DNA of 64,000 nucleotides, from the NCBI RefSeq assembly GCF_020215645.1, contig NZ_CP084058.1:62001-126000 (forward strand), read 5' to 3'. The position numbers were made by a program, and so were the translations under genes. Source of the DNA: Nonomuraea gerenzanensis. Lineage in GTDB: Bacteria > Actinomycetota > Actinomycetes > Streptosporangiales > Streptosporangiaceae. Every line of letters begins with the position of its first letter. The stretch's first letter is position 1. The notes below the pieces were generated by a model, which worked only from the letters and a program-made list of their open reading frames with translations, did not search any database and was not told the origin of the DNA. This document shows, piece after piece, positions 39,769 to 47,346 of this stretch.

Positions 39769-39822
39769 CATCACCTGTGAGCATCACCTGTGAGCGTCAC
39801 CTTGCGGGGCACCTTGCGGGGC
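39769..39822. repeat. Two small tandem duplications in the intergenic gap
   Basis: CATCACCTGTGAG occurs twice in a row (39769-39794). ACCTTGCGGGGC occurs twice in a row (39799-39822). Both lie between the phosphatase gene and the 3' end of the convergent membrane glycosyltransferase gene. Confidence 0.85.
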
Positions 39823-39838
39823 ACCGTAACGCAGCGGA

Positions 39839-41224
39839 TCAGGCCGCCCTGACCGCTTCCCGCTCCTGCGCCGGGGCCGCCCGATCCGTCCTGACCAGGG
39901 TCAGCCCGGCCGCCAGGCAGATCAGCGGGATGGCCGGGATCACGTACCGCACGTCGAAGGCCGCCAGGAACGGCGGCGAGGCGACCAGGGCGAGCGCGGC
40001 CAGGCCGGGCAGCAGCGCGTCCCACCGCCGCCTGACCAGCGCCGCCGCCAGGGTCGCGACCAGGGCCAGCGTGAGCAGCGGGAACGGCACGTAGCCGAAG
40101 CGCTGGTAGGCCCGCAGCCACCCGGCGTACGGCTCCACCACGCGGGTCGCCGCCGGGCCCGCCTCGTACGACTCGGCCACCGCGCGTACCGACTCGCTGA
40201 TCGGCCGTTCGGCGGCGGGCAGCTTGTACGGCGTCTTCTCGTCCACGCCCGTGCGCTCCCAGCGCAGCAACTGCGTGAGGTCGGTCGCGACCGCCCCCAG
40301 GTACGCGCCCGGCTGGGCGAGGATGGCCTCCCGCGCGAACTCCCCGGCGAGCTGGTTGCGGTTGGCGGTGCCCGGCACCTTGAGCAGCGGCGAGAAGCTC
40401 TCCCACAGCCAGTGCGGCGGGTAGGGCCGCTGCTCGACCGGCATGCCGGGGCAGAGCACGGCCAGCCGCTCGGACGGCTTGATGATCTCGCAGTCGGCGA
40501 AGCTCATGGTCCTGGACCACAGGAAGTTCCCGTCGGCCTCGGTGAGGCCGAACTTGCCCTTCTCCACCTTCATCCAGGTCGCGTACGCGCCGAGCGGGAT
40601 CGCCCCGGCCACCAGCAGCGCCACCAGGGGCCGCCAGCCGTACCGCCTGATCAGCAGGTAGGCGGCGGTCAGGAGCAGCAGTGGCAGGCCGACGGTCCTG
40701 GTGATGCCGGCCAGCCCGAGCAGCATCCCGCCCACGGCGGCGGTGGCCGGGGTGACCCGCCGGACGATCAGCGCGACGGCCGCCGTGACGAGCACGACGA
40801 AGACGGCGTCCGCCATGATCATGTGTTCGAGCAGGATCATGAACTCGTCGTAGAGCAGCGGCGTGACCAGCAGCGCCGCCCCCCAGCCGGGCAGGCCGCG
40901 GCGGCGCAGCAGCGCGTACAGGGCCACGGCGAGCGCCAGCACCAGCAGGTGCTGCAGGACCGTCACCAGCGTGAGGCTGTGCGCGGGCCGCAGCAGCGCC
41001 AGCAGCAGGGAGTAGCCGGAGGGGCGCGCGGTGCCAGGCGTCAGCTCCGCCTTCATGAAGGCGAAGGAGTCGCCGTAGAAGAGGATCGCGGGCGGGAAGC
41101 CCAGCACGGCGAGCACCCGCAGCCCGATCGCCGGCAACATGGCGATGACCAGTGCGCGATGGGCCAAGACAGATCCACTTCCTCGTGCGTCCGAGACCCC
41201 ACCATAGTGGAACATCCCGCCCAT
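39839..41224 (-). CDS. Polytopic membrane glycosyltransferase-like protein (GT-C fold)
   Basis: 461 residues with about ten membrane helices. The first external loop contains FYGDSFAFMKAELTPGTARPSGYSLLLALL, with an acidic residue where GT-C enzymes of the GT39/ArnT type carry their catalytic Asp. A large external loop (about 275-370) holds SRTMSFADCEIIK and YPPHWLWESFSPL. Such proteins transfer mannose or another sugar from a polyprenyl phosphate donor to an acceptor outside the membrane. The start is uncertain: ATG 41224 is used, and nearby TTG or downstream starts are possible. It is divergent from the monooxygenase gene. Confidence 0.72.
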   Translation of the reverse strand: MGGMFHYGGVSDARGSGSVLAHRALVIAMLPAIGLRVLAVLGFPPAILFYGDSFAFMKAELTPGTARPSGYSLLLALLRPAHSLTLVTVLQHLLVLALAVALYALLRRRGLPGWGAALLVTPLLYDEFMILLEHMIMADAVFVVLVTAAVALIVRRVTPATAAVGGMLLGLAGITRTVGLPLLLLTAAYLLIRRYGWRPLVALLVAGAIPLGAYATWMKVEKGKFGLTEADGNFLWSRTMSFADCEIIKPSERLAVLCPGMPVEQRPYPPHWLWESFSPLLKVPGTANRNQLAGEFAREAILAQPGAYLGAVATDLTQLLRWERTGVDEKTPYKLPAAERPISESVRAVAESYEAGPAATRVVEPYAGWLRAYQRFGYVPFPLLTLALVATLAAALVRRRWDALLPGLAALALVASPPFLAAFDVRYVIPAIPLICLAAGLTLVRTDRAAPAQEREAVRAA

Positions 41225-41255
41225 GAAGCGAGCGTGGCCTCTTGTCGGCGCCATT

Positions 41256-41280
41256 ACCGAATGACATTCTGAAATTCGGT
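41256..41280. promoter_or_regulatory. Nested inverted repeats in the divergent promoter
   Basis: ACCGAAT and ATTCGGT are 11 bases apart. Inside is a perfect GAATG-A-CATTC. They lie in the 91-bp gap between the glycosyltransferase and monooxygenase genes and are a candidate operator. Confidence 0.45.
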
Positions 41281-41315
41281 TGTCACCCTGTCGTCGCCTC
41301 CCGCGGAGGACATCC

Positions 41316-43118
41316 ATGACCATCGACAAGGCGGCCCTGCGGCGCAAGTACCGCGAGGAGCGCGACAAGCGGCTGCGCCCGGACGGCAACGACCAGTACC
41401 TCCGCCTCACCGGCCGCTTCGCCCACTACCTCGACGACCCGTACACCCCGGTCATGGAACGCGACCCGAAGACCGACCACGTGACGGTCGCGTTCGTCGG
41501 CGGCGGCTTCGCCGGGCTCGTCACCGGCGCCCGGCTGCGCGAGGCGGGCGTCGAGGACGTGCGCATCGTGGAGAAGGGCGGCGACTTCGGCGGCACCTGG
41601 TACTGGAACCGCTACCCGGGCGCGCAGTGCGACACGGCCTCCTTCGTCTACATGCCGCTGCTGGAGGAGACCGGGCACATGCCGACCGAGAAGTACGCGC
41701 ACGCGCCCGAGATCCTGGAGCACTGCCGCCGCATCGGCAAGCACTACGGCCTGTACGACAACGCCCTCTTCCACACCGAGGTCACCGACCTGACCTGGGA
41801 CGAGGCCCGCTCCCGCTGGCTGATCAGGACCAACCGCGGCGACGCGTTCACCGCCCAGTTCGTGGCCATGGGCATCGGCCCGCTGCACGTGCCCAAGCTG
41901 CCCGGCATCCCCGGCATCGACGACTTCCGCGGCCACGCCTTCCACACCAGCCGCTGGGACTACGCCTACACGGGCGGCGACCCCTCGGGCGCGCCCATGG
42001 AGCGGCTGACCGACAAGCGGGTGGCCGTCATCGGCACCGGCGCCACCGCCGTGCAGTGCGTGCCGCACCTGGCGCGGGCCTGCGGCGAGCTGTACGTCTT
42101 CCAGCGCACGCCGTCCTCCGTGGACGTGCGCGACAACCGGCCGACCGACCCCGAGTGGTTCGCCACGATCGCCACGCCCGGCTGGCAGCAGCGCTGGCTG
42201 GAGAACTTCACGGCCAACCAGACCGGCGCCCCCGCCGAGGAGGACCTGGTCATGGACGGCTGGACCGACCTCTCCCGCCGCTTCCGCTCCAAGATCGCGC
42301 ATCTGCGGCCCGAGGAGCTCACGCAGGAGAACATGCTGGCCGCCTTCGAGGACTCCGACTTCGAGAAGATGGAGGAGATCCGCGCCCGCGTGGACGCCGT
42401 CGTCGCCGACCCCGAGACCGCGAGCAGCCTCAAGGCCTGGTACCGCCAGCTCTGCAAGCGCCCCTGCTTCCACGACGAGTACCTGCAGGCGTTCAACCGG
42501 CCCAACACCCACCTGGTGGACACCGGTGGCAAGGGCGTCGAGCGCATCACCGAGCGCGGCGTGGTGGTGGCCGGCCGGGAGTACGAGGTGGACTGCGTCA
42601 TCTACGCCTCCGGCTTCGAGGTCGGCACCGACTACACCCGCCGCGCCGGCTACGACCTGACCGGGCGCGGCGGCGTCCGGCTGTCGGAGCACTGGGCCGA
42701 CGGCATGCGCACGCTGCACGGCGTGCACGTGCACGGCTTCCCCAACGCCTTCCTCGTGCAGCCGACGCAGGGCGCCAACCTCATCTCCAACATCCCGCAC
42801 AACCTGACGGAGGCGGGCAGGACGATCGCCGCCACCGTCAGGCACGCGCTCGACCACGGGTACGCCGAGGTGGAGGCCACCGAGCAGGCCGAGGACGGCT
42901 GGGTGGACCTCCTCCTGTCGGGCACCGGCCGGCTGCTCGGCTCCCAGGAGTGCACGCCGGGCTACTACAACAACGAGGGCCAGGACCCCGGCAGGAAGAG
43001 CTGGCTCGGCGTCGGCCACCCGCACGGGGCGATGGCGTACTTCACCTTCATCGACGGCTGGCGCCGCTCCGGCACGTTCGAGGGCCTCGACTTCCGGCGC
43101 GGAGGCCAAGATCGGTAG
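41316..43118 (+). CDS. Flavin-containing (Baeyer-Villiger-type) monooxygenase
   Basis: 600 residues from the ATG at 41316 with GCGGAGGA upstream. The FAD Rossmann motif is GGGFAGLVTGARL near 55-65, followed by GGDFGGTWYWNRYPGAQCD. The BVMO fingerprint FRGHAFHTSRWDYAYTG comes next and the NAD(P)H Rossmann motif is VAVIGTGATAVQ. It has an extended N-terminus (about 50 residues) like cyclopentadecanone or steroid monooxygenases. It is a soluble NADPH- and O2-dependent enzyme that inserts oxygen into ketones, or hydroxylates. The substrate is not shown; it stands alone apart from an unknown gene 12 bp after. Confidence 0.9.
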   Translation: MTIDKAALRRKYREERDKRLRPDGNDQYLRLTGRFAHYLDDPYTPVMERDPKTDHVTVAFVGGGFAGLVTGARLREAGVEDVRIVEKGGDFGGTWYWNRYPGAQCDTASFVYMPLLEETGHMPTEKYAHAPEILEHCRRIGKHYGLYDNALFHTEVTDLTWDEARSRWLIRTNRGDAFTAQFVAMGIGPLHVPKLPGIPGIDDFRGHAFHTSRWDYAYTGGDPSGAPMERLTDKRVAVIGTGATAVQCVPHLARACGELYVFQRTPSSVDVRDNRPTDPEWFATIATPGWQQRWLENFTANQTGAPAEEDLVMDGWTDLSRRFRSKIAHLRPEELTQENMLAAFEDSDFEKMEEIRARVDAVVADPETASSLKAWYRQLCKRPCFHDEYLQAFNRPNTHLVDTGGKGVERITERGVVVAGREYEVDCVIYASGFEVGTDYTRRAGYDLTGRGGVRLSEHWADGMRTLHGVHVHGFPNAFLVQPTQGANLISNIPHNLTEAGRTIAATVRHALDHGYAEVEATEQAEDGWVDLLLSGTGRLLGSQECTPGYYNNEGQDPGRKSWLGVGHPHGAMAYFTFIDGWRRSGTFEGLDFRRGGQDR

Positions 43119-43130
43119 CCTTCGTCCACC

Positions 43131-43574
43131 ATGAGCTACGACCTGTACTTCTACCGCCGCGACCCCGGCCGGTCCTGGGACGAGACGCTGACCGCGGCCC
43201 CCGCCGCCCTGCAGCCCGACATGAAAGCCTGGGACGGCGTCGTCACCGGCATCCGCGACCTGCTCGGCGAGGTGAACATCGTCGCCTACCCGCCGAACTG
43301 GGAGCTCGACCACGACGGCACCGGCATCTCCGTGAACCACTGGGAGGGCGGCTGGGAGATGAGCGTGCCGTACTGGACGCACGGCGAGGCGGCCAGGCAG
43401 GTCGTCGGCCTGCTGTACGAGGCGGCGTCCGTGGTGGAGCGCGAGTCCGGGTTCGAGTGCTTCGACCCGCAGCTCGGGCTGCCGAAGGCGCAGGTCGCGG
43501 ACCTGGGCGCGGCGGTGCCCGTGTTCGACGCCGTGGCGGACCAGTTCGGGCGGCGGGGCACCGCGAACGCCTGA
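43131..43574 (+). CDS. Conserved protein of unknown function
   Basis: 147 residues, soluble and acidic. The opening MSYDLYFYRRDPGRSWDETL and the middle YPPNWELDHDGTGISVNHWEGGWEMSVPYWT resemble small actinomycete proteins of unknown role. It starts 12 bp after the monooxygenase stop and may share its transcript. Confidence 0.68.
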   Translation: MSYDLYFYRRDPGRSWDETLTAAPAALQPDMKAWDGVVTGIRDLLGEVNIVAYPPNWELDHDGTGISVNHWEGGWEMSVPYWTHGEAARQVVGLLYEAASVVERESGFECFDPQLGLPKAQVADLGAAVPVFDAVADQFGRRGTANA

Positions 43575-43650
43575 CCGCGGCGTGCGACAAGCGTGTCCGG
43601 GAGGTAGGCGTTGCGTGGGCGCGTCGATCAGACGGGGTAGACCCTGCAAT

Positions 43651-44121
43651 GTGACTCATGGAAGCCGGAAACCCCTGCGCGAAGGCGACGGCGGCCCTTA
43701 TGTACGGTTCCAGGTCCGCTATTACGGACGGCTCGGCGTGCCCGTGGGCATCTTCGCCGCCTGTCACCACCTCCGCCGCGCCGGTCGCCTCGTGCCGGCG
43801 GACGACGAACTGTTCACCCAGGTGGACGACTGGTTCATCGCGCGGTTGCCGTACCCGCCCTTCTACGCGGACGGCAACACCATCCGCGCCGTCCCCTGGT
43901 TCAAGCCCGACGCGGCCTGGCTCATCGCCGCGCTGGCGCCGCTGGAGGATCTGCTGCGTCGCTACGACGTCCCGTACGACATCGTGCGCTCGCCCGATCC
44001 CGGAACGATCATCTACGAGGACGACTTCCAGATCGGGGTGCTGCCCTATGTCCGGCGGCCCGAGGAGACCCGGCCCCACGCGCCGGCGGTCTCCGGAGGC
44101 GCGAGCGGTCCCTACGCGTGA
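43651..44121 (+). CDS. Conserved protein of unknown function
   Basis: 156 residues from a GTG at 43651 (start uncertain; the frame is open to 43582 and a later start is possible). It contains YVRFQVRYYGRLGVPVGIFAACHHLRRAG, WFIARLPYPPFYADGNTIRAVPWFK and IVRSPDPGTIIYEDDFQIGV, suggesting a compact alpha/beta protein. No family or catalytic motif is recognised. Confidence 0.6.
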   Translation: MTHGSRKPLREGDGGPYVRFQVRYYGRLGVPVGIFAACHHLRRAGRLVPADDELFTQVDDWFIARLPYPPFYADGNTIRAVPWFKPDAAWLIAALAPLEDLLRRYDVPYDIVRSPDPGTIIYEDDFQIGVLPYVRRPEETRPHAPAVSGGASGPYA

Positions 44122-44190
44122 GCCGAGCCGGCGCGAAAGGTGGTCTCAGCACTACTGACCACCCTTGACCTCGGCCGATACGGTCACAAG

Positions 44191-45354
44191 GTGCTCAACA
44201 GGACCGCGCTCGAAGCCCTGACCCGGCGGCCCCTGCCGTTCCTGGCCTCCGCGTGGCCGTGGCGCGGCGCGGCCTACCTCGCGGCCAGCGCCGTCCCCGG
44301 CCTGGCCGCCGGGCTGGTCGTGGCGGCGGTCGCCGCGGGCACGCTCGTCAGCACGGCGCTGGGGGTCGTCGCGGGCCTGGCCGCCCTGGCCGTGGCCGCG
44401 GTGGTCGTCGCCCCCTTCGAGCGCCTGCGCCTGCGCCTGGTGGACGCCGTCCCGGTGCCGAGGGTGCGCAACCGGCGGGGGCGCGAGGCCGCGCTCGCGG
44501 TCATGACCCTGTTCGTGCTGTGGTGGATCGACCTGATCATGCTGTCGGTCACGATCGGCGGCCCGGTGGTCCTGGCCCTGACGCCGGTGCTCCAGGGCGA
44601 GCTGGCGCCGCTGGCCGGCGTGCTGTCCACCGTCGCCGGCGTCCTGCTGCTGCCCGTCGCCGCGTACACGATCACGGCCTGGGGCGGCGCGCGCGGGGCG
44701 ATGGCCCGCGCGGTCCTGGCCCCGGCGCAGTCCGAGCTGAGCGAGGTGCTGCGGTCGCGGGCGCGGCTGGTGGACGCGTTCGAGATGGAACGCCGCAGGA
44801 TCGAGCGGGACCTGCACGACGGCGCCCAGCAGCGGCTGGTCTCGCTGTCCATGTCGCTCGGCCTCGCCGGCCTGGACCTGCCCGAGGGCTCGGAGGCCGC
44901 CCGGCTGGTCCGGCAGGCGCACGACGAGGCCAAGCGGGCGCTGGCCGAGCTGCGCGAGCTGATCAGGGGCGTGCACTCGCAGGTGCTCACCGACCGGGGG
45001 CTGGCCGCCGCCGTACAGGACGTGGCGGGGCGCTCGCCCGTGCCCGTGGACGTGGACGTGGAGCTGCCCGGCCGCCTGCCAGCCCCGGTCGAGGTCACCG
45101 CCTACTACGTGGTCACCGAGGCTCTGGCGAACCTCGCCAAGCACAGCGGCGCCGCCAGGGGCTCCGTCACCGGCCGGGTGGAGCGCGGCACGCTCGTGGT
45201 CGAGGTGCGCGACGACGGCGCCGGCGGGGCCGACCCGGCGCGGGGGACGGGGCTGACGGGGCTGGCGGACCGGCTGGCCGTGGTGGAGGGGAGACTGTCC
45301 CTGTCAAGCCCGCCCGGTGGCCCGACCCGCCTGCGGGCGGAGATTCCGTGCTGA
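44191..45354 (+). CDS. NarL-type sensor histidine kinase
   Basis: 387 residues from GTG 44191; an upstream GTG at 44140 is possible. Four membrane helices fill the first 200 residues. The HisKA_3 dimer domain has MERRRIERDLHDGAQQRLVSLSMSLG with the phospho-His, and the ATPase domain has ALANLAKHSGA and VRDDGAGGADPARGTGLTGL. There is no large external sensor domain, so it likely senses the membrane or works with a partner. It is co-transcribed with the response regulator that follows. Its stop codon is in the first copy of a 19-bp tandem repeat. Confidence 0.88.
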   Translation: MLNRTALEALTRRPLPFLASAWPWRGAAYLAASAVPGLAAGLVVAAVAAGTLVSTALGVVAGLAALAVAAVVVAPFERLRLRLVDAVPVPRVRNRRGREAALAVMTLFVLWWIDLIMLSVTIGGPVVLALTPVLQGELAPLAGVLSTVAGVLLLPVAAYTITAWGGARGAMARAVLAPAQSELSEVLRSRARLVDAFEMERRRIERDLHDGAQQRLVSLSMSLGLAGLDLPEGSEAARLVRQAHDEAKRALAELRELIRGVHSQVLTDRGLAAAVQDVAGRSPVPVDVDVELPGRLPAPVEVTAYYVVTEALANLAKHSGAARGSVTGRVERGTLVVEVRDDGAGGADPARGTGLTGLADRLAVVEGRLSLSSPPGGPTRLRAEIPC

Positions 45355-45398
45355 GAACGAGACTCCGTGCTGAGAACGAGACTCCGCGCTGAGAACGA
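45342..45398 (+). repeat. Tandem repeat, 19-bp unit, three copies
   Basis: Copies at 45342, 45361 and 45380 share GCTGAGAACGA and GA(C/T)TCCG. The first contains the TGA of the kinase gene. The array pushes the response-regulator start away from the kinase stop. Confidence 0.95.
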
Positions 45399-45414
45399 GA
45401 CGACAGGAGAGACC

Positions 45415-46056
45415 GTGCGCGTGGTGATCGCCGAGGACGCCGTCCTGCTCCGCGAGGGCCTCGCCGGGCTGCTCGAACGCTTCGGGCACACCGTCGTCGC
45501 CTCCGTCGGCGACGCGCCCGCCCTGGTCGAGGCGGTCACCGAGCACCGCCCCGAGGCGGTGGTGACGGACGTGCGCATGCCGCCCGGCTTCACCGACGAG
45601 GGCCTGCGCGCCGCGCTGGAGCTGCGTGCCGGGAATCCCGGGCTGGCGGTGCTGGTGCTCAGCCAGTACGTGGAGCAGACCTACGCGGCCGAGCTGCTGG
45701 AGTCCGGCGGCGGCGCGGGCGTCGGTTACCTGCTGAAGGACCGCATCGGCGACGTACGCGAGTTCGTCGACGCCCTCGACCGCGTGGCGGCAGGCGGCAC
45801 GGTCGTGGACCCGGAGGTGGTGCGCCAGCTCCTGCGGCGGCGGCGCGACCCCCTGGCCAGGCTCACCCCGCGCGAGCAGGAGGTGCTCGGCCTGATCGCC
45901 GAGGGGCGCAGCAACGCCTCCATCGGCAAGGAGCTGCACGTCACCGAGGCGGCCGTGGCCAAGCACATCGCCAACATCTTCGCCAAGCTGGACCTGCCGC
46001 CCGCCGCCGACGGGCACCGCAGGGTGCTGGCCGTGCTGACGTACCTGAAGGGCTGA
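45415..46056 (+). CDS. LuxR/NarL-family response regulator
   Basis: 213 residues from GTG 45415 with CAGGAGAG upstream. The receiver domain has VVIAEDAVLLREG, the phospho-Asp in VVTDVRMPPGFTDEG and the Lys in GYLLKDRIGD. The C-terminal HTH is LTPREQEVLGLIAEGRSNASIGKELHVTEAAVAKHIANIFAKLDL. It pairs with the upstream histidine kinase. Target genes are not known. Its stop is adjacent to the stop of the convergent VOC gene. Confidence 0.92.
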   Translation: MRVVIAEDAVLLREGLAGLLERFGHTVVASVGDAPALVEAVTEHRPEAVVTDVRMPPGFTDEGLRAALELRAGNPGLAVLVLSQYVEQTYAAELLESGGGAGVGYLLKDRIGDVREFVDALDRVAAGGTVVDPEVVRQLLRRRRDPLARLTPREQEVLGLIAEGRSNASIGKELHVTEAAVAKHIANIFAKLDLPPAADGHRRVLAVLTYLKG

Positions 46057-46488
46057 TCAGGACACGCAGAACTCGTTGCCCTCGGGGTCGGCGAGCGTGA
46101 CCCACCAGTTGGGCCCCTGGCGGCCTCTGTGCAGCTCCTTGGCGCCCTTGGCGGTCAGCCGGGCGACCTCCTGCTCGATGTTGCCGGCGCCGACGCGGAT
46201 GTCGAGGTGCGCGCGGTTCTTGACCGACTTGGGCTCGGGCACCAGCTGGAACAGCACGCGCGGGGCCCGTTCGAGGCCGTCGGGGTGCCTGATGGCCGCG
46301 CCCGCCTTCCACACCAGCGCGCCGTTGTAGGTGGTCGTGTCGTCCTCGCGGGCGTGCCCCTTCTCGATCAACTCCTTGATGACCGCCTCGTCCTGCGCCT
46401 CGACCTGCCAGCCGAGCGCGTCGGCCCACCAGTCGGCAAGGGGGTGCGGGTCGTCCGAGTCGATGACGACCTGGAAGTCATATGCCAT
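46057..46488 (-). CDS. VOC-family (glyoxalase-like) protein
   Basis: 143 residues of the vicinal oxygen chelate fold. It contains FQVVIDSDDPHPLADWWADALGW at the start, RAHLDIRV with a candidate metal His, and the end WWVTLADPEGNEFCVS, the standard glyoxalase/dioxygenase-like ending. It acts in the cytoplasm; the reaction is unknown. It is divergent from the MBL-fold gene with a 44-bp A/T-richer gap. Confidence 0.87.
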   Translation of the reverse strand: MAYDFQVVIDSDDPHPLADWWADALGWQVEAQDEAVIKELIEKGHAREDDTTTYNGALVWKAGAAIRHPDGLERAPRVLFQLVPEPKSVKNRAHLDIRVGAGNIEQEVARLTAKGAKELHRGRQGPNWWVTLADPEGNEFCVS

Positions 46489-46532
46489 GCAACGATCCTA
46501 AAAGTAGCGTTCAAAAGTTAGAGTCGGGTGCC

Positions 46533-47327
46533 ATGAACGAGCAGTGGCGGGAGGTAGGCGACCGGGTTTACGTCCGGCGTCATCGGTCGTACGACATGAA
46601 CGTGGGCCTGGTCGTGGGTGACGGCCACTGCCTGGTGCTGGACACGCGCGCCTCACACCGGGAGGCCGCCGACCTGATCGAGGCCATCAGGGCGATCACC
46701 GCCTTCCCGTGGACGGTCGTCAACAGCCATTCCCACTTCGACCACTACTACGGCAACGCGCTCTTCCGCGGCGCCGAGATCTGGGGTCACGCCAGGTGCG
46801 CCGAGGAGATCGAGCGCGACGGCGAGGAGCAGCGCGCCCACCTGATCGAGCGGCGTCCCGAGCAGCGCGCGGAGCTGGAGGAGGTGGTCATCGTGCCGCC
46901 CGACCACACCTTCACGACCGCGGCCAGCCTGGACATCGGCGGGCGGATCGTGCACCTGCGGTACTTCGGGCTCGGGCACAGCAGCAACGACGTGGTGGCG
47001 CACGTGCCGGACGCGGGCGTGGTGTTCGCCGGTGACCTGGTGGAGGAGGGGGCGCCCCCGGCGTTCGGCGACTCCTACCCGCTCGACTGGCCGGCGACCG
47101 TGGCGGCGATGCTCAACGAGATGCCCGAGCCGGTGATCGTGCCGGGGCACGGCGCGGTGGTGGGCCGGGACTACGTGCTGGGGCAGTACGACGAGCTGGC
47201 CCTGGTGGCCGACCTGGCCAAGCGGGCGCACGTGGAGGGGCTGCGCGACGTGATCAAGTCGTTCCCGTACCCGGAGGACGTGTCCAGGCAGGCCATCGCC
47301 CGCGCCTTCATGCAACTCGACGCCTAG
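46533..47327 (+). CDS. MBL-fold metallo-hydrolase
   Basis: 264 residues. The metal site is NSHSHFDHYYGN (HxHxDH), with later ligands in FGLGHSSNDVV, VFAGDLVEEG and IVPGHGAVVG. It is a soluble di-metal hydrolase of the broad metallo-beta-lactamase superfamily. The pattern is that of general actinomycete paralogues rather than true beta-lactamases, and the substrate is unknown. The ATG at 46533 is preferred over an upstream frame extension that overlaps the divergent VOC gene. Confidence 0.87.
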   Translation: MNEQWREVGDRVYVRRHRSYDMNVGLVVGDGHCLVLDTRASHREAADLIEAIRAITAFPWTVVNSHSHFDHYYGNALFRGAEIWGHARCAEEIERDGEEQRAHLIERRPEQRAELEEVVIVPPDHTFTTAASLDIGGRIVHLRYFGLGHSSNDVVAHVPDAGVVFAGDLVEEGAPPAFGDSYPLDWPATVAAMLNEMPEPVIVPGHGAVVGRDYVLGQYDELALVADLAKRAHVEGLRDVIKSFPYPEDVSRQAIARAFMQLDA

Positions 47328-47346
47328 GCCGGGCGCGGACGCGGCC

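Noticed and set aside
28748..43118. Natural-product gene cluster built on the P450, GT-like and monooxygenase genes
   Set aside because: They are far apart, on different strands and interleaved with transport, respiration and regulation genes. No polyketide, peptide or terpene synthase is present.
41283..43649. Open frames of 788 (minus) and 675 (plus) codons over the monooxygenase
   Set aside because: Shadows of the monooxygenase frame. Composition is Arg/Ala/His-rich with no motif, and the real frame has all FAD/NADPH fingerprints.
46533..47327. Beta-lactamase
   Set aside because: The HxHxDH site is shared by the whole MBL superfamily. There is no signal peptide and the pattern fits general hydrolases.
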